Below, piece by piece: positions 49,501 through 61,500 of a stretch of DNA of 64,000 bases. The notes under the pieces were generated by a model, which made no database searches, was not told where the DNA came from, and worked only from the letters and a program-made list of their open reading frames with translations. This DNA comes from Branchiostoma floridae (lineage: Eukaryota; Chordata; Leptocardii; Amphioxiformes; Branchiostomatidae), in the NCBI RefSeq assembly GCF_000003815.2, contig NC_049981.1, forward strand, positions 27,179,785 through 27,243,784. The letters are read 5' to 3'. Each line of letters opens with the position of its first letter. Within the stretch, counting starts at the first letter, position 1. Made by a program: the position numbers and the translations under genes.

Positions 49501-52500
49501 TATTAAATCTAAGAATGCTTTTTGTAGCTATCTATAATGAGCAGAAAAAGTCAATCTATATCATGTTCTGGTATAACATAAAAATGTCACTCTTCCCTGT
49601 CTTGCTTCAGAAGACTCCACATGACATTATGCTATCAATGTGTGTGGAATAGCTATGCAGACAAAGACTTTCTACATGTAGGAAAAAGAAAATGTCAACA
49701 GGTGGGCAAAATGCAATTTTCAATATATTAATGTAGAGCATGTTTTAGCATGGTTTATGGGGAAAGTTATGACAAAATGTGTAGTTGCAAAGTAACATAA
49801 ATTTCAGCACCTTGGATGACATGGTATTATCAAATTTAGCACCAAGGTTTCAGCACCATGGTTTCAGCACCAAGGTTTCAGTACCATGGTTTTAGCACCA
49901 AGGTTTCAGTACCATGGTTTCAGCACCAAGGTTTCAGTACCATGGTTTCAGCACCAAGGTTTCAGTACCATGGTTTCAGTACCATGGTTTCAGCACCAAG
50001 GTTTCAGTACCATGGTTTCAGCACCAAGGTTTCAGTACCATAGTTTCAGCACCAAGGTTTCAGTACCATTGTTTCAGCACCAAGGTTTCAGTACCATGGT
50101 TTCAGCACCAAGGTTTCAGTACCATGGTTTCAGCACCAAGGTTTCAGTACCATGGTTTCAGCACCAAGGTTTCAGTACCATGGTTTCAGAACAATAATTT
50201 CAGCATCTTGTTTCCAGCACTATATGATTGTACTGGTTTCAGCACCTTGATTTCAGCAGTATGTTTTCAATGCCATGCTTTCAGCACCATGGTTCCAGCA
50301 GTCACGAGTCCTGTGTATAATTGCTTCAGCATCAGAGTTTCAGTACCATGGTTTCAGTACCATGGAAAATCACTAATGATACATTCTATAGTATCAGCAT
50401 CAGAGTTTCAGCACCATGAATTCAGCACCATTGTTTCAGCACCATGGAAAACACTAATGTTACATACTATAGTATTAGCACCAAGGTTTCAGCACCATGG
50501 TTTTAGCACTAAGGTTTCAGCACCATGGTTTTAGCCACAAGGTTTCAGCACCATGGTTTTAGCACCAAGGTTTCAGTACCATGGAAAATCACTACATATC
50601 ATGGCTTCATATCTGCACAATGGTTTCAGCACCATGGAAAACCACTAATGTTACACATTATAGTATCAGCACCAGTGTTTCAGCACCAGGTTTCAGCACC
50701 TTGGTTTCAGCACCATGGTTTTAGCACCAAGGTTTCAGTACCATGGAAAGCACCAAGGTTTTTAGTACCATCGAAAAGCACTACATATCATGGCTTCATA
50801 TCTGCACCATGGTTTCAGCACCATGGAAAACCATTAATGTTACACATTATAGTATCAGCACCAGTGTTTCAGCACCATGATTTTAGCACCAAGGTTTCAG
50901 TACCATGGAAAAGCACTACATATCATGGCTTCATATCTGCACCATGGTTTCAGCACCATGGAAAACCACTAATGTTTCACATTATAGTATCAGCACCACT
51001 GTTTCAGCACCAGGTTTCAGCACCTTGGTTTCAGCATCATGGCTGACATGGAAAAGTTTCAGGAATTCACATAACACTTGGGCATGTTAAACTTATATGT
51101 TGATCCTGTCACTTCAGTCAAGTGTGTGTCCAATATCAAATGATTTGACCAATGTCAAATGAACTGAAAAATGTTGGCTAAATAAGTAAACGTCCTGCAA
51201 AAGGGATCATAAAGAATTAAAAAGTTTCTAACTGCTGATACATGATAACACATTGTAAGAATAATGATACTATTACTGTATCAAGAGAGCATTCTGGCAT
51301 GTCGTTCTTCATGCCTTCTGCACAACAGTGATTGCAGTGATCAGTGAAATACAAGAAATACATCTCCCATTGCTAAATAATGCATGAACAGTGTTTCAGA
51401 AACTAACACAGTTCTATATTCTTAGAATGAACCTTTGACTTTTTGATGATTAATGTTGTTATTCAAACCACCCATTACCTGCCCAAACTGTATATTCATA
51501 AATATGCAAAGTGGTATTTCTGAAGATCAGCCATGCTTGTAAAGACACCACCTACAGGCTAATAATGTATATTACTATTTGCTGACATTTGTTGGACTGT
51601 GATAATGAAATTCATGCAGCCAATGTAAACTTTGCATGTGTAATTTGAAGAGTAGACACACTGTCACGCTGGCATTTGCATGAACTTTTGTTAACTTTGT
51701 TCAGCGATAGAGGAAAAAGTGGTTACTTACATGTCACTGGTGCTACTGTTGTCACAGGTATTGGCTGTATTCCTGTAGGACAAAAGATACATTAGACTAA
51801 GATAACATACATATCAAATGCTTTGCTGATTGTGGACAGCCATGAATGCTTGGCATTTACTGATCTGAAAATGTGTCTCTACAATGTACCAAGACATTTT
51901 CATGTGTAAATGAGCTGCCAGGAGGCTCAAACCTATGCATGCACAAGACCTAACGTTACATGTAACGCTGGTTCACCTTTATTCGCAGGGTAGCCTATAT
52001 CCATTGTATTTAAAAATAAATCATTTAGAGATTTCAAGTTGCCTGAATGTGGTTTGAATTGCAATATTTCGAATACATCGCAATTTGAAACCACCGTCCA
52101 TCAACTTGATATCCCTAGATACTAAAAAGTTGAATGCAACGGATATAGGTTACCCCGCGAATAAAGGTGAACCAGCATTACATGTAACTTCCACCACAAA
52201 ATTGTGTCATAGCTTGTCCAGAACAGTAGGTCTCAAAACTGGATAGTTCACTGCATGTTGCAAGCAAGGGGCCCAATATGTGATCATTTTGAGGTCTTCC
52301 CATATATCAAATATGAAAACAATCCACCCAGAAATTCTTGAGTGATCATGTTGACACACAGATACAGACAAACACACCCTCGACTCAAAAATACTCCTTT
52401 TTTGGCAAAGTTAATGAAAACAAATATCTCCAACAAAATGTCTAGAACTCCTGCTATGTAAAATGCTGTACATAGAAACTTTTTACCTCTTCTTAATTTG

Positions 52501-55500
52501 CAGACCCAGTTCCTACTGGCACCACAGTCCATGTCATTCCAAAACGCTGCTCCTGAACTGACCACCATCTCCACACAATGTTCCCCACTCCCAGCATTGT
52601 TAGGCTCCCCGTCATTCCACAGTGTGAACCCAACGGGTGTTCCATCTGTCCACGTGAATCCTTCAGAAAAATTGGTACAATCATTATAATGACATCTCTT
52701 GTAGATACATATTATATGTAATTAAGAAGATGGATATGATGTTGATTCAATTTTTTTAATGCCTGACCACCCTCTATGAAACACCATAGTATTAATTTAT
52801 GTAAAAGAGCTTTGAAAAGAATACAGATTGGAGGTATTTAATATCACATCCATACATGCACCATGAATAAGATGCCTTTCTTAAGGATAAACAGCAAACA
52901 CTAGTGATATGTCATAATGGCTGTCTTAAAGATAACATAGAATCATCATAATTACTTCCCCATACATGTGCATTGATCTCTTCTAGGAAGCAGCCATTTT
53001 GACAGGTGAATCCTTACATTACCCTTAAAAATACAATTTTTCACATCTTCAATTGTTAAATTATGTCACACGATATCATCCCAATAATGTTGATCAAAGA
53101 AGCTGCCGCATTAAAGATCACTTAGAATCATCATTAATGACTTCCCAAGGAAGCAGTATTTTTTATTACAGGTTTTGTGGTCAATCCTTGCATTACCCTT
53201 AAAAATACATCTGTTTCCAATAGATGTAGCAAAGAAACTTTAAAGTCTGACAAACCATTCTCAACACTCTTGTCATTCAGGCCTATCCAGTACTGAGCAA
53301 ATACATCACTGAAAACAAGAAAAGCATAATTATATGAGTTCAAGTGTCTTTAACATACTGTAAATGCATTTAAGTTCGCGGGGATTTAATTTCGCGGTAG
53401 CGGGAAAATGACTTTTCGCGGTGGATTTAATTTCGCGGTAACACCATCGACTGCAGTCTAATACCTTAATAGAATAATGTTCGCAGTGGATTTTAAGTTC
53501 GCGGTAAAGCGGTCGCCGCGAAAACCGCGAACATTAATCCACCGCGAACATTTCTGCATTTACAGTATGTCTTTGTACCTCATTGGATACTCCACATATT
53601 CTACTTTGTACATTTGCACCAATCATTTCCCTGGTTCTCATTTCAATGTTAAGATATACCAAGCACACATCATAAAAGCATCGGGCAAGAAAGAAAACAT
53701 GAATATGACTGTATTTGATCCAGATAACTGAGTACACAAAAGCATAAAGTTAACATGATCCTAAGATTTTGTTTTTATTATGTTTTTCCAGTCAAGCAAA
53801 CTTGAAATTCAGAAAATCAAAGAAATAAGCTTATATAATTTCTCATGATAGAATAAAATGCAGGAAAGGAACAGTTAGAATTTGACAGAAAAGCAGCATC
53901 TGTAAAAGTTTGAGGACAATGTTGTGTTTACTTACTTCATCTGTGTCAGGAGGAAGTTTGATTCGTCAGAGCTGTGTACACTGACAAGGTCGGCACCCTT
54001 AGCCTGACAGTTTGCAAGCGCCTCCTCCCAAGTCTTTACGTTGAACTGGTCGGGCTTGTTGATCTGTGAAAGGCATTATGAAGCATTCATACCTTTTCAT
54101 ATGCACATTTTTAATGCTATTTTCAGTGCCATTCATACCATTGTGATTTTTTGTGACAACTGGATAATATTAATTCCATCGAACGTATACCACAAACCAA
54201 GGGAGTGACAGGCCACATGCTGACATTTTCAATTCAGGATTGTCTCAAGGACCCCTACCAGAGTCCTGGAATAAAACTTTGCTTGTTGGGACAGACAAAA
54301 GATTCACCCCATCCATCCAGAACCAAAACTTCATGACACAAATCAATTGACATGTTTTTTCTTAAGCTTAAGATGTCTGCGTCCTTTTAAAACTCCTGGA
54401 AATGCCTGAAACAGAAATTCAGATGGATGAAATTTCCAAAAAAGGCTCGCCTCCACAATTGTCACACCAAAATCTTACTGAGGTGCCCTTTAGCTCACCT
54501 GGTAACAATAGTTTGTTCCAGTTTGGCCCACCCATCCAGGAGCACATGGATCTGTTGATATGGTGGTTTGCACAAGTGAAGGGTGTCGCGTTACTCCAAT
54601 CCTCTCCACCTCACAGACAAACTTGTTCTGGGAAGTACAGTCTTGGTCATCCCAAAGCGAGCCACCCATGCCAGCATTCATGGCAACACAGCTACCCTGG
54701 GCGTCATCTATATGTACATGCAAAAATACAAAATACTACAGTAACTGTTAGAGCACAGATTGCAAAATCACAGTCATTTTATTAAACTATAGCTTGCTCA
54801 GGAAGGTAAGTTACCAAGAATTATTTGTAAAAAAAAAAATGGCTGGGAACCAGAGAAAGTAAACATCAGAAGGAGAAAGTGAGTTTTGATTAAGGCCACA
54901 GCCTCCTGCATCCATCACTATTGCTGCTCTTGAGTAGAATCCTCAAGGGAGGAGAAGAAGGGGAAGGTAGCAGCTGTTTTGGAGCAGTTTCAACAAGGAC
55001 TTAAAAGTATATATATAGAGAGAGACAACGCCTTGTGGTATGAGGTGAGGAAGATAGCATGTGGAGACACTTCACTGAAGCTGTATGCTCTCAGACGGGT
55101 GAATGGATTAGGTCCAAGTACATGTAAGTCAGTATATGTAGCTGAAATCAAAAAGCTGTCCAGCCACAGATCAAAGTATTACAAAGTTTTTTGCACAACT
55201 GCATTTAGCAAAGTGGAGCTCAATACACAAACATTTCTATCTGATGTCAACATTTATGATGTGGAAGAATGATATGCATTCTAAGATGGAAGAGATAAAT
55301 ATTCAAAAGTATGTTAATGTCAATGTTGCCTCTTTATTTCTTTGCATGCATGCATGGGTCTACATGAATACATTTTTTTGTGTATTTATGTAGACCCATG
55401 TTTCTTTATGAAAACTTGAATATTGTGATACTGCAATTATTTAAACTGTGTTACCTTGATTTTCCAAAAACTTGTTGGAAGCCAATTGTCTTACCAGGTT

Positions 55501-58500
55501 GAAGAAGATCCCAGTTGTCATAAGTGAAGGGCATGTTGTTAGCCCAGACATAGTTCGTAGCTCCAGTGGAAGCATCTACTGTAGCAGAGAGTCCAATCCA
55601 GAAGAAACCATCTAACTGTCCAAGCTGACTGCCGATGAATGACTGCTCAAATCTAGGAAATGGATCAAAGTACATCACAAAATTAGAAAATGAGATATCT
55701 TTTATTTATGACACACTTCAGCAACTCTATACAAAATAGTAGTAACAATATGGTCTTCCTTTTTTTAACTGGTGAATTACATCATGTTGAAATTTGATTA
55801 TGATTAAGATGAAAGAAACTTGAAAGTTATCAGTTGCACCATATGCAGCTAAATTGTACATGATCAGAGTCATTCATGATCATCATCATCCGTCATCATC
55901 CCCACAATAAGGTGGATCAGTTCTACCCTCAAGTGCATCCATGTAAGAGGCACCATGCTCATCACGGAGTATCTACCTAGTCATGGTTCCATGTGATGTN
56001 NNNNNNNNNNNNNNNNNNNNNNNNNNNNNNNNNNNNNNNNNNNNNNNNNNNNNNNNNNNNNNNNNNNNNNNNNNNNNNNNNNNNNNNNNNNNNNNNNNNT
56101 TGAGTGAGCAAGTGAACAAACATGTGGATGAGGCGAGCTAGGTGATCATGAGTGAGTGAGTAAATGAGTGAGTGAGTGACTTTTGGAAAGGCAACGTGAT
56201 GCGATCATCGACAATGAAACAAAAAAATGTTCAGTCACTGGCGAATGCATATATGATTTATTCTAACAATAAATGTACAATGACAAATGCTACAAAGTTT
56301 TCAACTGATCTGTAACAGTTTTTGTTATTGAATAGTTGTAGTACCCTAACAAAGCTTTTATGTAATCTTCAGTGCAATTCAGGCAATCAATGGCTGCCAG
56401 CAACTGGCTGCTGTGTGTAGATATCAAATAAACCTTTCATCATCATTATATGAAGGACATATGGTAGAAGATACAAATTGTAAATGAATCTTTCAGCCAG
56501 TGTCTATTGGTTTTCTTCCCTAGATATTTTGTTGTGTTGTAATTTGATACCCACCTGTCCCTGACATGCAGCAGCTCTCCGCCCTTGTTCTGACAGAAGA
56601 GCCTGGCGTTCTGCCAAGTCTCGTCATTCTCACTGATCAGGTAACATCTGTTCATGTAGCCTAGCCAGCCCTGAATACGCAAAACATGTCAATCATTACT
56701 GATTTCATTACAGGCCAGTTTTATTATTATCTCCATGAAAAATGCACGGTCAAGGATATTAGTTTTGGGTGTGTCTGCCTACTTGTCTGTCTGCGCTTTG
56801 TAGTCAGCATAACTCAAGAACCTCTGGATGGATTACGATGATAGTTGGTATTTGGGTTGGTATTGAGAAGACAAAGGTCAAGGTCGATTTTGGGCCCTCT
56901 GGTATGTGACCTTGGTACTGCTGCAGAATTCCATTTTTTTGGAACCTTTTGTCCTGGATGTGCTATCGTCCTGTTTCAACCAGCATTATGTAATAATCTA
57001 CAGTAACTGCTTACATGTAGAAATTCTGCTTTTTGGCAATCAGCCACATCCGTCGGAGCTCTAGCTTTACACACTTAGTACAGTAGTCACAAGGATTGCA
57101 GTTCTCTGAGTGAACGCTATAGGCTACACTGGTAAGACTTAATATACAGAATATATCCCAGTTGTGCGGATTGACTTAAATCTAAGAGTATTTTTATCGT
57201 TGTAATTATCTTATTCTTAATAATCCTAGATTAAGAACAGAACCGACAATCTAAATGCATGACAACTTTTGCAACTACATTGCCCCTGTAACTTTTGATA
57301 AATATTCAGCAGTTACTTACCCGTTCACAGCCTTGAATGGTTGGTTCTACGGTAGGTGGTGTCAGCAGTTGTTTAGGTGCCTCACAAACGTAGGGCATGG
57401 TATTAATACACAGCTCATCATTCCACTGACCAGCATGTTCACTGTAGCTGGGATCATCTGGTCGCCCATCATCCTGCAGCAAAATATGCCATCAAACAAG
57501 GCGATTTACTAAAGAAAAAACTAGCACTGGTCTATGGATCAACTACTGCAGAAACTTTTGTGTGTTTAAATCATAAAAAATGTATGACTCATATCAAACA
57601 TAAACTCACGGCAACAAAAATGGAGACGCAGTCCTCCAGCTGGCCACCGCCATGCCCAGCCCAGTTGTTGGGCTCCAGGACATTCCAGTTGGTGTAGGTG
57701 TTCCTTGATCCATCTGACCATTGGAAGTAGTTCTGTATGGCCTGGTCATTCAGACCAATCCAAACCTGTCTGGTGCCAGCTACATAGGGTGAAAACAATG
57801 TTACAGTTTATTTATTTATTTATTTATTTCTGTTTTATTTAGACAGGGTGGACAACTCAGTACTATGCGTTCTGCTTTTCAGTTGTGCCCTGTACACAAA
57901 AATAGCATAACAAGAAATAAGATACAAATCAAATGAACAAATCAAAGTAACAATATATACATAAACATAAATCAAAATCATAACTCATTAATCGAAGTTA
58001 GTGCCGGGTCAGGAGTTAGGCAGTTACGGTTACACTGCTACATACACGAGAACAAATGTCAGTTTGAAACCCTGATTTCGCAAAATATCATGTAAAACTT
58101 CACCTTTGATACATATTTTTGGCAGAATAACAAAACGTGTTTTTTTTAGATGACTCTGTTATTAATTCTGATATTTTCACAACCTCGCACAATGTCAACT
58201 CAAAGGCATCATGCCGGGTATTTTGTAATTAAACAATAAATCATCAAATTGGTAGCATTAGAGTTTGGAACCAAGGCAGAAGTTCTTATTCAATACAGTT
58301 CCTGACATCACCTAACATAATGGTAAAAAATTAATTCTCCCCAATACAAATATCAACGTCACCAAATTTCAAAATATAAAGAGCAGAACACTAAAAAAAA
58401 TATGTACCTCCAGCAATGATGCTTGTGACAAAGTAGTTCTCGTTAAAGTCAGCGATGGAGACCAGTTCAGCGTTCATGCTGCGGCACATGGTGCTACCAT

Positions 58501-61500
58501 CGTACCAGGAGGCCGCATCCATCATCACCATGTAGCAGTTGTCTCCATACGGGGACCAGCCGAGAGGGCAGCGCAGTTCTGTGGGTGGTGTCAGGAAACT
58601 TGGTTATTGGACAAGGGCTTAGAAAATACTTCATACAAAAGGACTTACGAATGACTTACCATGGACCATGGTCCTCTTTTCACCCACAGTAAGTCCAATG
58701 GTCTGAAAATGGACTTACTCAGGGAGGACTGAAGATGGACTTACTGCCTAAATTGGTGTAAAGGGTTTACTTTGGATAATAGTCTGCCAAAACTAAAACC
58801 AACAGCCCTCAAACATGTCAAAATGGGGTGGACTTACTGTGGGACTAACTCCCCCTCTGACACAAGTAAGTCCACCTTCAGTCTACATTCATCCTCTCTT
58901 AGGTCCAAGGTTTACGTGGGGTCACTCACCTCACATCTCAAGACATTAGCCTCAGATCAGATCTATGATGATTATCAAATAATTGTACATGAATGCTATT
59001 ACATTATGTGAATTAAACTGAAGCTGACAAAAATTGTTTGATGATGAAAATACTTACGTCCCATGTCAAAGGCAAAGGAATAATGACTTGTCCAGTCACC
59101 ATATCTGTGAACAAGTAACAGGTCAGTTATTACAGTTATACCCGGTATTGTACATGATTTTGAGTAGTACACATTTTGAAACAAAGGGTGAGTTTGTTAC
59201 TTCTGTTCTTACTGGCTGTGTAATCCTTTAATAGTCATAGACCAACATCATTGGAAGTAGATGCACAGACTGAGGTACAGTATTTTAAGCGGTTACAGAT
59301 GTAAATGAGACTTTGTGTTTAAGATGCCAATTTAGTCGAAAACTTATCAATTTCACTAAACCTCAACTTTTCTACGCTAAAGAATCTTTTAAGAAACTCA
59401 AAACTGATAGATTTATCTTATGCAGCATTTCTTGCTTTTCTTCACATACATGGTTTTGAGTAGCACGTGACAATTGTACTTACGAGCTTGAGGTGACTCC
59501 GTTTTGTGTTGACCCCTGGTAACTTGTCAGGCCATCACTCTTGATTACTGTCACCCTGCCGCCGTGTTCGTTGGTGATCCTACCATCGTGGAGAGCTGCC
59601 ACACAGATGTAAGAATCCTGCCAGAAACCAGTGTAAATATAAGACTTATGTTACCTTCATCTTTAATGTACCTCAGATAAAATGAAATCCTTATCTCAAG
59701 CTTGCAGCCAAATTCAAGGCTGCTATATACATGTATGTATGTGAGAGAATGATCCATTCTTCTGGGAAGGCTCATAAAAACAGTGAGTGCCAGTTGTGAC
59801 ATTGAGACTGGTAATAATTATAAGATACATGTGCATGTAACTGTACTGTTGCTTGATCACTGATTTAAGACATTGCATTGTAACATGTACATAATGACAC
59901 TCCAGGAAGGCCAACTCTTCTATGTCCAGGATACTGAATATTAGGTACATTCGGTAGGTACAGCCATGGTTGCAGTAAAATTGTGTCAAGGTGTTCAGTG
60001 GTTTAAACAGCATGATTCTTGCAGGCTTTTGAGCAAGAAAAGGTCTAAGTCTGATTAAATCATGCTTATAGTGGTTCATCCAACTTTGGCTGGTCCCCAC
60101 AGGGAAAGCGATGTGTCCCTTATAGCCACGAACAATGATGTTTGCATTACACAGACTAACACCATCTTCAACCCCCATCAAAGTTAAGACTTACGTCTGT
60201 GTAGATGCCAGTTCCCCAGAGGAAGTGGTAATTGGACACACAGCCTGGTGGACAGTAGACCCTGCAGAAACAAATCAAGCATTAAAATATTCTTTGAAAT
60301 TCATTACCAAGATGAAGACTAGAAAGTATATGTTAAAGTTAGGTTAGACAAGAGGAAGGTGGTTGGAACTGTGAGATGCTTTCAGCCTAAGGGAAAAAAT
60401 AGTTTAAACTAGAAGATAATGTAATATGAGTGATTGACCAGTGAAACAACTTAACAGCATACTGGACAGCCAATAAAATGCTCACACTTGTATCAATTCT
60501 TAGTAAGGCTTAGGTCCCATTGCCAAACAGGGGCCCGGCCGTGCAGTTTTCGGGAGGGAAAAGAACGGTATAAAAGACATAGAATACACAAAATGTCAAC
60601 ATAAGATTTGTGGGCATAAGTTGTGTATATTTCTAGGCATACATTTTAATTTTTCGTTTCTGCAAACATCCTGGCCGGGCCCCAGTTTGGAAATGTGACC
60701 TAAGCCTAAGTATGCACTTACCAAATACAGTACTAACACCACATTGATAGATTAAATGTTTTCATCCTTGTCTCTTATATTCCTGGTCTAATTTCAGGTT
60801 TACATTCATCTTACAAATAGATATACGGAGTACAGTACTTAGTGAATGTCATAATGTATTAATCATCTCTCTTAAGATCTGATGTATTTCTACCCAGATC
60901 CTTCACTTACTGATATCTCATGTCGTCTCTGTAGTCAGCCCTAGTGCTGCAGGTCACAAGCTCTGAGGAAAGACAACAACGGTTACTGATCGCCGACTGA
61001 TTGATGACAATCAAGGCATGCATCTGATATTTTGTCATTGTCGTCATTTTGTCATGCTCGTTGTTAACTTAGCATACACCAGTCAGTACAATGTAGGTTG
61101 TTTGACAATTTTGATAACAATAAACTTTGAGAAGGATCACTAGAGTTGGATGAATCTTAAGATGCTCTAGGAAACATGATGCATATCTTGGGGTATATAA
61201 CCATACAATGTAATCTATACCACAAAATCAGGATAATCATAATAAAGGTACCTCCTGGATCACATCCCAGGATCTCCATTCTCAAGCTGACATGGCCACT
61301 CCAAGTCCGTGGGTTGACACGGAGCCAGCGGGTCAGGACTGGGTTGGGGAATGTGTTGGTCACAACGGTGTTGCGGTCAGAGTTTCCTGTAAAGACCTGC
61401 GTCACAACATGAAAGCCAATTAGTAGATGATTAAAAACAATTTTCTAATGTTTAACTCCATGCCTTACTTCAACCTTTCAGATGAAGTGTCCATATGTGA

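Noticed and set aside
49838-50190. CRISPR-like array
   Set aside because: No unique spacers; units are contiguous 14-mers in a eukaryotic intron.
49858-51046. Open frames of up to 206 codons
   Set aside because: Produced by a stop-free 28-bp minisatellite; all three frames read the same repeat.
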